Assembly (NCBI RefSeq): GCF_004078635.1
Contig: NZ_RZNB01000001.1
Span: 248,001-312,000, forward strand
DNA length: 64,000 bases
Reading direction: 5' to 3'
From: Labedella phragmitis
GTDB lineage: Bacteria > Actinomycetota > Actinomycetes > Actinomycetales > Microbacteriaceae
The translations under genes and the position numbers were made by a program. Positions 44,939 to 52,959 of this stretch are shown piece after piece; position 1 is the stretch's first letter; the number at the start of each line of letters is the position of its first letter. Under the pieces are notes generated by a model, which did not search any database, was not told where the DNA came from, and saw only the letters and a list, made by a program, of their open reading frames with translations.

Positions 44939-46891
44939 ATGAGCGCATCCGGCATCGATCTCGACGAACTCGACCCGAACATCCGCCCCCAGGACGATCT
45001 CTTCCGGCACGTGAACGGCCGCTGGATCGACCGCACGGAGATCCCCTCCGACAAGGCCAGGTGGGGATCCTTCCACCTCCTCGCCGAGGAGGCGGAGAAG
45101 GCCGTGCGGGAGATCATCATGGAGTCGCAGGACGCCGAGCCGGGCACGGAGACGCGGAAGATCGGCGACGTCTTCGCGAGTTTCATGGACACCGAGCGCA
45201 TCGAGGCCGTGCGCCTCGAGCCGCTCGCTCCGCTTCTCGCCGAGGTCGACTCGGTCGCGACGATCGCCGACGTGCTCCCGACCCTCGCTCGCCTCGAGCG
45301 GCTCGGTGTGCGCGGCCTCTTCCAGCTCTTCGTCGACAACGACCCGGGGAACCCCGAGCGCTACCTCGTCTTCGTGGAGCAGGGCGGTATCGGCCTGCCC
45401 GACGAGTCCTACTACCGCGAGGAGAAGTTCGCGGAGACGCGCGACGCGTACCGCTCGTTCGTCGAGAAGATGATGGCGATCGCGGGCGCCCCGGACGCGA
45501 GCGCGAGCGCCGAGCGGATCGTCGCCCTCGAGACCGCGATCGCGTCGCAGCACTGGGACAACGTGCGCAGCCGCGACAGCAACGCGACCTACAACCCCAT
45601 GACGTGGGACGAGGCCCGCACGCTCGCCGCGGGAGCGGACCTCGCCGGGTGGCTCGACGCCCTCGGCGCCCCCGACGGCGCCTTCGCGGAGATCGTGGTG
45701 CGTCAGCCGAGCTTCGTCTCGGGCGTCGCCGGGCTCCTCGATGACGCCTCGCTCGAGTCGTGGCGCGACTGGCTGCGGTTCCAGGTGCTGCGGAGCTTCG
45801 CGCCCTACCTCCACGACGAGGTCGTGAACACCAACTTCGACTTCTACGGCACGACGATCACGGGAACCCCCGAGATCCGCGAGCGCTGGAAGCGCGGCGT
45901 CTCCTTCGTCGAGGGCGCCCTCGGCGAGGCCGTCGGCCGTGTCTACGTCGAGCGCCACTTCCCGGCCGAGTCGAAGACGCAGATGGACGAGCTCGTCGCG
46001 AACCTCGTCGAGGCCTACCGGCAGTCCATCCAGGCACTCGACTGGATGGGCGAGGAGACGAAGGTCCGAGCCCTCGAGAAGCTCGACAAGTTCACGCCGA
46101 AGATCGGCTACCCCGCGACGTGGCGAGACTACTCGGCGCTCGCCGTGTCCGCCGACGACCTCGTCGCGAACGTCATCGCCACGAACGCGTTCGAGTTCGA
46201 TCGCGAGCTCGGCAAGATCGGCAAGCCGCTCGACCGCGACGAGTGGTTCATGACCCCTCAGACGATCAACGCGTACTACAACCCGGGCTTCAACGAGATC
46301 GTGTTCCCCGCGGCGATCCTGCAGTTCCCGTTCTTCGACCCGACGCGCGACGCCGCGGCCAATTACGGCGCCATCGGAGCGGTCATCGGCCACGAGATCG
46401 GTCACGGCTTCGACGATCAGGGATCGCAGTTCGACGGCGACGGCCGGCTCACCGACTGGTGGACGACCGAGGACAAGAAGGCGTTCGAGGAGCGCACGAG
46501 CGCCCTCATCGCCCAGTACGACGCGCTCGCCCCAGCGCAGGTCCCCGACCACCACGTCAACGGCGCGCTCACGATCGGTGAGAACATCGGCGACCTCGGC
46601 GGGCTCTCGATCGCGTGGAAGGCATACGTGCTGTCTCTCGAGGGCGCTGAGCCGCCCGTGGTCGACGGACTCACGGGAGGAGAACGCTTCTTCCTGTCCT
46701 GGGCGCAGGCCTGGCAGCAGAAGGGCCGCGACGCCGAGGTGATCCGGCTCCTGTCGATCGACCCGCACTCGCCGAACGAGTTCCGCTGCAACCAGATTGT
46801 CAGGAACCTGGACGTCTTCTACGGTACTTTTGACGTGGTCGAGGCGGATGCCCTCTGGCTCGATCCGAGTGAGCGCGTCACCATCTGGTAG
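44939..46891 (+). CDS. pepO: M13-family zinc metallopeptidase (PepO)
   Basis: This 650-residue neprilysin-like peptidase cleaves oligopeptides. The zinc site is HEIGH at 485-489 with Glu548 in ENIGDLGG; NAYYNP precedes it and the C-terminal VRNLDVFYGTFDV is typical. No signal peptide is present, so it acts in the cytosol. It is divergent from the NIPSNAP-like gene and followed by tandem hairpins. Confidence 0.93.
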   Translation: MSASGIDLDELDPNIRPQDDLFRHVNGRWIDRTEIPSDKARWGSFHLLAEEAEKAVREIIMESQDAEPGTETRKIGDVFASFMDTERIEAVRLEPLAPLLAEVDSVATIADVLPTLARLERLGVRGLFQLFVDNDPGNPERYLVFVEQGGIGLPDESYYREEKFAETRDAYRSFVEKMMAIAGAPDASASAERIVALETAIASQHWDNVRSRDSNATYNPMTWDEARTLAAGADLAGWLDALGAPDGAFAEIVVRQPSFVSGVAGLLDDASLESWRDWLRFQVLRSFAPYLHDEVVNTNFDFYGTTITGTPEIRERWKRGVSFVEGALGEAVGRVYVERHFPAESKTQMDELVANLVEAYRQSIQALDWMGEETKVRALEKLDKFTPKIGYPATWRDYSALAVSADDLVANVIATNAFEFDRELGKIGKPLDRDEWFMTPQTINAYYNPGFNEIVFPAAILQFPFFDPTRDAAANYGAIGAVIGHEIGHGFDDQGSQFDGDGRLTDWWTTEDKKAFEERTSALIAQYDALAPAQVPDHHVNGALTIGENIGDLGGLSIAWKAYVLSLEGAEPPVVDGLTGGERFFLSWAQAWQQKGRDAEVIRLLSIDPHSPNEFRCNQIVRNLDVFYGTFDVVEADALWLDPSERVTIW

Positions 46892-46936
46892 CCGCCCGCC
46901 GAAGTTCTTCTCCAATCTCCACGCGACGTCGCGTCA

Positions 46937-46982
46937 CCCGGGGTCGGCACCCCGGGGGGTGCGGTCTCCCCCGAAACCGCAC
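46937..46982 (+). terminator. Tandem hairpins after pepO
   Basis: An 8-bp perfect stem (46937-46944 with 46949-46956) is followed directly by a 7-bp stem (46959-46965 with 46976-46982). They lie 46 bp after the peptidase stop. Confidence 0.65.
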
Positions 46983-47086
46983 TCGACGGCCACCCGTCAC
47001 CAGCGATGGTGCCGGACGCCAGTTCTCCCTGGCGACGGCCGACCGCGTTCGGCCGTGTGCATGCGTTCGCACCTGGAGTGATTCCC

Positions 47087-47995
47087 GTGGTCCCTTCCTC
47101 GTCGCCGTCGGACGGCAGAGTGCAGCAGCGAGCCCGTCGTCGGGCGCGCCACCGGGCCTCCGAGTCGGGTGAGTCGTTCGCGCGCGGATTCAAAGCGCTC
47201 GGCTTCCTCGCCCGGAACGGCGTGCAGGTCTCGGGAAGGGCGATCGATCTCGCGAGCGGTCGCGAATTGTTCTCGGTTGACGACTACGTCGTGATGCCGA
47301 CGGCGTCGATCGGGAAGGTGCTCCTCCTCGTCGAAGTGGCCGCACGGCTCCGCGGTCCGGACATGTCGGCGCTCAGCCTGCTCGACCGCGACGTCACGGG
47401 CGCAGTCGGTGACTCGGGGACGTGGCAGCACCTGCAGGTGCCCACGCTCCCGATCGCGGACATCGCCGCGCTCATCGGCTCGACGAGCGACAATCTCGCG
47501 ACGAACGTGCTCGTGCGCACGGTCGGGCTCGACGCCGTACACGCGCGGACCGAGCAACTGGGGCTCAAGAAGCTCGCCCTCCTCGATCTCGTGCGCGACC
47601 ACCGCGGGCCCGACGACGCGCCCACGCTCTCCGTCGGGTCCATGAAGGAGCTCACGTGGCTCTTCTCCGAACTCGCCCGCGGCGAGGTCGTCGACGCCGA
47701 GACGAGCCGCCGCGTCGTGGGCTGGTTGTCCCTCAACGCGGACCTCTCGCTCGTCGCCTCGGCATTCGGGCTGGATCCCCTCGCCCATCTGCAGTCCGAT
47801 CACGGCCTCACCCTCTTCAACAAGACGGGATCGGACGCCGGAGTACGCGCGGAGGCCGGCGTGCTCCGCGGACCGCGCGCGGGAGTCGCCTACGCCGTCG
47901 CGGCGTCGTTCTCCGACACCGACCTCCCCACGCGTCTCGCCGTCATCGACGGGATGCGGACGATCGGTGCCGACCTCCTCGAATACGTCCACTGA
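47087..47995 (+). CDS. Class A beta-lactamase-fold serine hydrolase
   Basis: With the GTG at 47087 (GGAG 8 nt upstream) the protein has 302 residues; an open frame extends further up without a ribosome site. The penicillin-recognising motifs are SIGK (Ser74-Lys77), SDN (134-136) and KTG (246-248), spaced as in class A enzymes. The ELN motif with the deacylating glutamate is not found; the corresponding part reads LLDLVRDHRG. No clear signal peptide is seen: the N-terminus is Arg-rich. It may therefore be a peptidase or esterase of this fold and not an antibiotic-hydrolysing enzyme. Confidence 0.8.
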   Translation: MVPSSSPSDGRVQQRARRRARHRASESGESFARGFKALGFLARNGVQVSGRAIDLASGRELFSVDDYVVMPTASIGKVLLLVEVAARLRGPDMSALSLLDRDVTGAVGDSGTWQHLQVPTLPIADIAALIGSTSDNLATNVLVRTVGLDAVHARTEQLGLKKLALLDLVRDHRGPDDAPTLSVGSMKELTWLFSELARGEVVDAETSRRVVGWLSLNADLSLVASAFGLDPLAHLQSDHGLTLFNKTGSDAGVRAEAGVLRGPRAGVAYAVAASFSDTDLPTRLAVIDGMRTIGADLLEYVH

Positions 47996-48010
47996 CGGAC
48001 ACGGGCGGGG

Positions 48011-48060
48011 CTCGCGTCGCCGGAGGACTGAGCGGATCGGCACGGACCTCCGGACGCGAG
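48011..48060. terminator. Stem-loop between convergent genes
   Basis: Bases 48011-48026 pair with 48047-48060 (8 bp plus 6 bp with a 2-nt bulge). The element lies between the hydrolase end (47995) and the end of the repeat-protein gene (48118) and may terminate both. Confidence 0.65.
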
Positions 48061-48117
48061 GAAGCCCCGGGCCCGGTCTATGCCGACCGGTCCGGGGGAG
48101 GGGTTCCTCAGATCGTG

Positions 48118-49998
48118 CTATTCGATGTCGAGGGAGTGGCGGCTCCGAGCGAGGAGACCGACACCGGCCGCGATGAGCAGGCTCATCAGGCCGAGGAGGA
48201 GGGCCGTGCCGGACGATCCGGTCGCGGCGAGGCCTTCCGCACCATCGTCGGCCGCCCGAGCGGACGGGCCGCCCGCCGCGAGGCTCACGGCTCCGTCGGT
48301 GCTGACGGCGCCGTCGTTACTGACGGCCGCGTCGGTGCCGTCGGTTCCGTCAGCAGGGTCCGTCGGGTCGACCGGAGTGGTCGGGTCCGTCGGCTCCACC
48401 GGGTCGGTGGGGTCGACGGGCGTGGTCGGGTCGGTCGGGACGACGACCGTCGGGTCGGTCGCCTCGCTGTCGCCGATCACCGAGACGGCGTTGCCGCCGA
48501 TCGTGAGGGGGAGGCCGATGTCTGGGGAGATCTGGCTGCCGCCGAGGACCCCGTCGTCGCCGGAGGTGGTGTCTCCCGATCCGGCGTCGCCGTCCGTCGC
48601 GCCACCCGTCACGTCGGAGCCCGAGGTCTCGGAGTGACCGATGACGGAGACGGCGTTGCCGCCGATCGTCACGGGCAGTGTGACGTCGGGGGTGACCTGT
48701 GTGCCGCCGGCGATGCCGTCGTCACCGGAGGTCGTGTTCCCGCCGGTGCCGGTGGTGCCGGCCCCGGTGGTGGTGCCGGAGTCGGAGGTCTCCGAGTCGC
48801 CGATGATCGAGACGGCATTGCCGCCGATCGTGACGGGCAGTGTGACGTCGGGGGTGACCTGTGTGCCGCCGGCGATGCCGTCGTCACCGGAGGTCGTGCT
48901 GCCGTCGGTCGGGGCGGCGGTTCCATCGGTCGTGCCGCCGGTCACGTCGGAGCCGGAGGTCTCCGAGTCGCCGATGACGGAGACGGCGTTTCCGCCGGTC
49001 ATCACGGGGACGTCACCTTCGAGGTCGATCTGCGTGCCGCCGAGGATGCCGTCGTCACCCGAGGTCGTCGACCTGGAGTCACTGCCGGTGCCGGTGGTGC
49101 CGGCCTCGGTGGTGGTGCCGGAGTCGGAGGTCTCCGAGTCGCCGATGATCGAGACGGCATTGCCGCCGATCGTGACGGGCGGTGTGACGTCGGGGGTGAC
49201 CTGCGTGCCGCCGGCGATGCCGTCGTCACCCGAGGTCGTGCTGCCGTCGGTCGGGCCGTCGGTTCCGTCGGTCGTACCGCCGGTCTCGTTCGAGACTCCG
49301 GAGTCGCTCGACGAGGAGTCGCCGAGGAGCGACACCGAGTTGCCGCCGATGGTGACGGGGACGTCGATCCCCGGGATGACCTGGGTGCCGCCGAGCACGC
49401 CGTCATCGCCCGATGTCGTGGCACCCGACGCGTCCGTGGCGGACGAGTCGGTTCCCGTCGTGGTGGCGGAGTCGCTCGACGAGGAGTCGCCGAGGAGCGA
49501 CACCGAGTTGCCGCCGACGGTGACGGGCGCCGACACATCGATGGGCGCCTGGGTGCCCGACGCGATGCCGTCGTCTCCGCTCGTCGTCGGAGCCTCCCCG
49601 GCGGGTGCCGGTGCGGGGGCCTCGGTGCTCGAGTCCGCCGAGTCGGCGTCGCCGACGGGGGCGACCGAGTTGCCCCCGATGGTGACCGGGACGGAGATCG
49701 TCACGGGCGCCTGGGTGCCGGAGCCGACGCCGTCGTCTCCGTTCGTCGTGGCGGGCTCGCTCGCCGGCGCCTCGGCGGGTGCCGAGGTCGTCGAGCCCTC
49801 GCTCGAGGAGTCGCCGGTGAGCGAGACGGAGTTGCCGCCGATCGTCACGGGTACCTCGACGTCGAGGATCGCCTGGGTGCCGGACGCGACGGCGTCGTCA
49901 CCCGATGTCTCGGCGGCCGATGCCGCCGTCGTCCCGGCGAACCAGAGCCCGCCGACCATGAGTGCCCCGTAGAGGCACCGCTTCACGGTGATGTTCAC
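48118..49998 (-). CDS. Chaplin-like nine-repeat surface protein with LAATG sorting signal
   Basis: The 626 residues begin with a signal peptide (cleavage near ASA, residue 28). Nine repeats of about 54-60 residues follow, each built as TTSGDDGI-GGTQ-(8 variable)-PVTIGGNAVSIIGDS and joined by Ser/Thr/Gly linkers. The core resembles the chaplin domain (GN...VP...PVNVCGNTVNVIG), but the protein has no cysteine in any repeat; Gly takes the place of the conserved Cys. A Pro/Thr/Asp stretch then leads to LAATG (48217-48231), a hydrophobic helix and a short basic tail, the layout of a class E sortase substrate. GGAGAAGG precedes the GTG. Chaplins coat aerial hyphae as amyloid in Streptomyces; a similar surface coat here is inferred. 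Confidence 0.8.
   Translation of the reverse strand: MNITVKRCLYGALMVGGLWFAGTTAASAAETSGDDAVASGTQAILDVEVPVTIGGNSVSLTGDSSSEGSTTSAPAEAPASEPATTNGDDGVGSGTQAPVTISVPVTIGGNSVAPVGDADSADSSTEAPAPAPAGEAPTTSGDDGIASGTQAPIDVSAPVTVGGNSVSLLGDSSSSDSATTTGTDSSATDASGATTSGDDGVLGGTQVIPGIDVPVTIGGNSVSLLGDSSSSDSGVSNETGGTTDGTDGPTDGSTTSGDDGIAGGTQVTPDVTPPVTIGGNAVSIIGDSETSDSGTTTEAGTTGTGSDSRSTTSGDDGILGGTQIDLEGDVPVMTGGNAVSVIGDSETSGSDVTGGTTDGTAAPTDGSTTSGDDGIAGGTQVTPDVTLPVTIGGNAVSIIGDSETSDSGTTTGAGTTGTGGNTTSGDDGIAGGTQVTPDVTLPVTIGGNAVSVIGHSETSGSDVTGGATDGDAGSGDTTSGDDGVLGGSQISPDIGLPLTIGGNAVSVIGDSEATDPTVVVPTDPTTPVDPTDPVEPTDPTTPVDPTDPADGTDGTDAAVSNDGAVSTDGAVSLAAGGPSARAADDGAEGLAATGSSGTALLLGLMSLLIAAGVGLLARSRHSLDIE
48671..49240. repeat. 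Near-identical DNA repeats within the chaplin-like gene
   Basis: A 66-bp sequence occurs identically at 48671-48736 and 48833-48898 (offset 162 bp), with a third copy at 49175-49240 differing at about three positions (offset 342 bp). Offsets are multiples of three, so the frame is kept. The similarity of the 48744-48914 and 49086-49256 blocks indicates a recent duplication of a two-repeat unit. Confidence 0.85.
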
Positions 49999-50079
49999 TT
50001 TTCCTTCTCCAAAGATTGATCGTTGTGTGCGCGTAGTCGCGCGATGGTCCGTGCCGTCGTCGAGGACGGTGGGGCCCGA

Positions 50080-51222
50080 TCAGTCGGGGGAGGGGAGAGT
50101 GCGGGAGGAGAGCGACGAGGGGAGTGCCTCGTCGGTGGGACGTGCGGAGGACGACGCACCGGCGTTCGGAGCACCGAACTGCTGGATGGCGTCGCTCGAG
50201 AAGACGCCGACGGGGGCGACCGATCCGGTTGCGGATCCGTCGGCGGGCGACGAGAGGGGGGCTCCGAACGGTGAGGTCGAACGGCTGTCGGCGTTCTCGA
50301 CGGAGGTCGAGGACATGTCGGGGGACCGCGTCAGGTCCGTCGAGACCGCCGATGCCGGGCCGATGCCCATCAGCGCTGCGGGGGACTTGAGCAGTCGACC
50401 ACCGCCGGCGGCGGCTGCGAGGGCCGCGGTCGGGGCCGCCTGACCGATCGTGCCGCCGGAGACGGGCGATGTGGGGAGCCAGGGGAGCCCGGGGAAGCCC
50501 GGCACCAGCGGGTCCACGGAGTCGATGATCGTTCCACCGATCGGGTCGACGATGCCGTCGGTCACCTCGTCGATGGACGAGACGACCTCGCGGATGCTGC
50601 CGAGGACGTCCCCGACGACGAGGTCGTCGATCGCGTCGACGGTGCCGTCGGTCCCGTCGGTGAGGGGATTCGACCCGAGGACGCCCGTGACAATATCGCC
50701 GCCGATCGGGAGGTTCGTCACGAGCTCGTCGCCGATGCCGGCGATCGGTGTGACGACGGTCGCGACGGGCGACGGGGCCGTTTCGGCCACGTCCTCGACG
50801 ACCTCCTCGACGACCTCGACGGTCGCCTCGGTGGTCTCGTCGACGGCGTCGGTCGTTCCCGTCACGACGGGAGCGACGGTCTCGACCACGGGCTTCGCGG
50901 GGGCCGGCGCTACGGGAGCGGTCTTCTCGACGACCTTCTCGACCGTCTCGGTGACGGCCTTCGTCGTGGGAGCGACGACCTTCTCGACCGTCTTCTCGAC
51001 GGTGGTGGTCGTCGCCTTCGTCGTGCTCGAGACGGTTTCTCCGACGGTGTCGACGGTGCTGCTGACGACATCGTCGACGCCGTCGAGCAGGCCGGAGCGT
51101 TCGCTCGCCGAGGCGCTCGTCGCCGAGAGGACGACGGAGAGGATCACGAACCCGAAAGCCGTGCCGATCGCGACGAGGAGGAGGCGCACGAGATGGAGTG
51201 GGCGCGACGCGGTGCTGTCCAT
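50080..51222 (-). CDS. Secreted Val/Thr/Glu-rich protein upstream of the chaplin-like gene
   Basis: I do not recognise a family. The 380 residues start with a long signal peptide or anchor (LHLVRLLLVAIGTAFGFVIL, then SATSASA). Residues of about 35-135 alternate Thr, Val, Glu and Lys with a short period (TVEKTVEKVV, TETVEKVVEKT), suggesting amphipathic helix or beta structure. A middle part has PIGGDIVTGVLGSNPLTDG, PGFPGLPWLPTSPVSGG and Ala/Gly runs, and the end is Ser/Pro-rich. No LAXTG or membrane tail is present. GGAGGAG precedes the ATG at 51222. It lies 81 bp upstream of the chaplin-like gene on the same strand, so a joint role at the surface is inferred. Confidence 0.65.
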   Translation of the reverse strand: MDSTASRPLHLVRLLLVAIGTAFGFVILSVVLSATSASASERSGLLDGVDDVVSSTVDTVGETVSSTTKATTTTVEKTVEKVVAPTTKAVTETVEKVVEKTAPVAPAPAKPVVETVAPVVTGTTDAVDETTEATVEVVEEVVEDVAETAPSPVATVVTPIAGIGDELVTNLPIGGDIVTGVLGSNPLTDGTDGTVDAIDDLVVGDVLGSIREVVSSIDEVTDGIVDPIGGTIIDSVDPLVPGFPGLPWLPTSPVSGGTIGQAAPTAALAAAAGGGRLLKSPAALMGIGPASAVSTDLTRSPDMSSTSVENADSRSTSPFGAPLSSPADGSATGSVAPVGVFSSDAIQQFGAPNAGASSSARPTDEALPSSLSSRTLPSPD

Positions 51223-51380
51223 GGCCACTCCTCCCCTCGAGCACATCCCCCTGTGGCCGTCCCCGGCGAGAGCCACTTACGGCGGGAAAATTACGCCGAG
51301 GAAGCGGTGCCGTCGCCCCGTTCCGACAGCGAGATCTCCGCGGTATAGACCCTGTTCAGATACTGAGGAAGCGTCACGTT

Positions 51381-52265
51381 TCAGCGAATTGGTATGCCGG
51401 TCGTGGTCATCGTGAGGACGCTCGCACCATCCGTCGTGGACGACTCGAATCGCACCTCGATCGCGGAAAACGCCCCGAGCGAGCCGATGTGGGTTCCGCC
51501 GCAGGGGATCGCGATGCGGCCATCGGTGAGCTCGCAGACCCACTCCCGCCGGTCGGTGAGGAGTTCGCCGACGCGGTCGATCCGAGCGGGCGCCCCGCTG
51601 TCGACCCAGACGGTCACGGTCTCGTTGACGCGTCGTGCGAGGTCGTCGAGGTCGGTCAGCGATTCCGGGTCGAATCCCTTCCGACGGAGCGACTTGCCGA
51701 TGCGGTACACGTCGACGGAGCCGTCGGGCACGATCGTCGAGGTCTCGATCGCGAGCGCGTCGAAGTTCGGGGCGCCGGCGGCGTCCGTCGAGACGTCCTT
51801 GCGCCACGCGTCCGCGAGCGCGCGGTTGAGCGCGAGCGACGCGAGGTGGCAGGCCGTGTGACCGGCGGACAGGGCGCGGCGGTACTCGGGGTCGACCTCG
51901 ACGATGACGGCATCGCCCTCCGAGATCGTCGTGTCGTCGGCGACCAGGTGGACGGCGACGAACGCCCATCCGTCGGTCCCCTTCTTGACCGGCACCTCTG
52001 AACCGACGAAGAGCGCGCTGCCGTCGGTCGCGCCCACGACCGTGTCAGCGATCGGCGTCGCCCCGCCCGCTGCATCGACGAGACGGATGGATGCCCGGTC
52101 GGCGGGCTGATCGGGCCAGGCCGCGTCGACGGGGTGCACGGCGGTCCGGTCGAGCACGAGACCCGTCCGCCCGTCGGTGAGCGACTGCCGGTGGAGGACG
52201 ATCGCCTCGGAGACGAGCGTTCCGGCGGGGTACAGGACGATGGTGTCGGTCGTGGGGAGGGTCAC
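51381..52265 (-). CDS. AlaX-like tRNA-editing metallohydrolase
   Basis: The 294 residues carry the metal-binding motifs of the alanyl/threonyl-tRNA editing domain: HTACH (HXXXH) near residue 136 and CGGTH (CXXXH) near residue 254, with the following IGSLGAF. Free-standing proteins of this family remove Ser or Gly from mischarged tRNA-Ala. The N-terminal beta-barrel (1-120) resembles the C-Ala/AlaX-M type. The GTG at 52265 starts at MTLPTTDTIVLYPAGT. The 158 bp between this stop and the secreted protein gene should hold that gene's promoter; I see no clear hexamers. Confidence 0.83.
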   Translation of the reverse strand: MTLPTTDTIVLYPAGTLVSEAIVLHRQSLTDGRTGLVLDRTAVHPVDAAWPDQPADRASIRLVDAAGGATPIADTVVGATDGSALFVGSEVPVKKGTDGWAFVAVHLVADDTTISEGDAVIVEVDPEYRRALSAGHTACHLASLALNRALADAWRKDVSTDAAGAPNFDALAIETSTIVPDGSVDVYRIGKSLRRKGFDPESLTDLDDLARRVNETVTVWVDSGAPARIDRVGELLTDRREWVCELTDGRIAIPCGGTHIGSLGAFSAIEVRFESSTTDGASVLTMTTTGIPIR

Positions 52266-52301
52266 CCGATCACGCTACCTCCGGGACGAGCGGGGGTCGC
52301 G

Positions 52302-52814
52302 TCAGTCGGTCGTGTCGGGGATCTCGAGGTCCTCGGCGCCGACGCACGCGGTGAACGGTTCGGTGGGCACGTTCGAGACGGCGGGCTCGAGGTCGACGAG
52401 CGCCGTCGAGCCGTGCACCACGTCCGAGTCGACGATGACCTCGATCGCGGGGTCGCGGCCGTAGGTCGTGAAGCGGTAGTTCGGTGCATCCGAGTCGTCG
52501 ATGATCCAGTCGACGCCATTGACCGTCGTGCACTCGAGGGTCGTCGGCTCTGGCACGTCGACGCCGCAGCGGAGAAGGATCGAGGCGGGCGATCCCCACG
52601 CGCCGGTGCCCTGGGCGTCGGTGTCGCGCTTCGGCTGGTCGGCGACCGTCGGGGGGAGCGCGACGCTCACGTAGGCGCAGTCGGGATCGTTCGCCGCGTC
52701 GGCCGGGTCGAGCGACACGGCGGTTGCGCATCCGGTGAGGAGCGAGGCGGCCGCCGCGGCGAGGGTCGCGGTCGTGGCGAGCCGGAGGGCCGTCCGTGTC
52801 GAGCGCGTCATCAT
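52302..52814 (-). CDS. DUF3515-type lipoprotein
   Basis: The 170 residues have a signal peptide ending in the lipobox LLTGC and a mature domain with two or three cysteines, VSVALPPTVADQPKRDT, WGSPASILLRCGV and WIIDDSDAPNYRFTTYGRDP. This pattern marks the actinobacterial DUF3515 family, of unknown function and usually near cell-wall or thiamine-phosphate kinase genes. The start is the first of two consecutive ATG codons. It is divergent from the DUF3500 gene. Confidence 0.8.
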   Translation of the reverse strand: MMTRSTRTALRLATTATLAAAAASLLTGCATAVSLDPADAANDPDCAYVSVALPPTVADQPKRDTDAQGTGAWGSPASILLRCGVDVPEPTTLECTTVNGVDWIIDDSDAPNYRFTTYGRDPAIEVIVDSDVVHGSTALVDLEPAVSNVPTEPFTACVGAEDLEIPDTTD

Positions 52815-52959
52815 CCCGATCAGCCTAACCGCCGTCGCTGGGAGCTCGGCCCCTCGGTGCCAGGGCTCGACGGCCGCGCGGCGCTTGCTCACCCCGTGCA
52901 GCAGTCGCGCGTAGCGGACGCATAGGAACTGAAAAGGGTCGCTCCCTACCGTCGTGGAC

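Noticed and set aside
44450-46915. Long minus-strand frame opposite pepO
   Set aside because: It reads through the antisense of a clear M13 peptidase and has no ribosome site or recognisable domain.
48400-49950. Regularly spaced repeats, considered as a CRISPR array
   Set aside because: Repeats are coding, of variable length, diverged between copies and in frame; there are no short identical repeats with unique spacers and no cas genes.
47422-50019. Very long open frame (865 codons) on the plus strand across the repeat gene
   Set aside because: It lies antisense to the chaplin-like gene and encodes Arg/Gly/Asp-rich repetitive text without motifs, a by-product of the GC-rich repeats on the other strand.
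50080-51222. Sortase-anchored protein
   Set aside because: The C-terminus is Ser/Pro-rich and has neither LAXTG nor a membrane helix.
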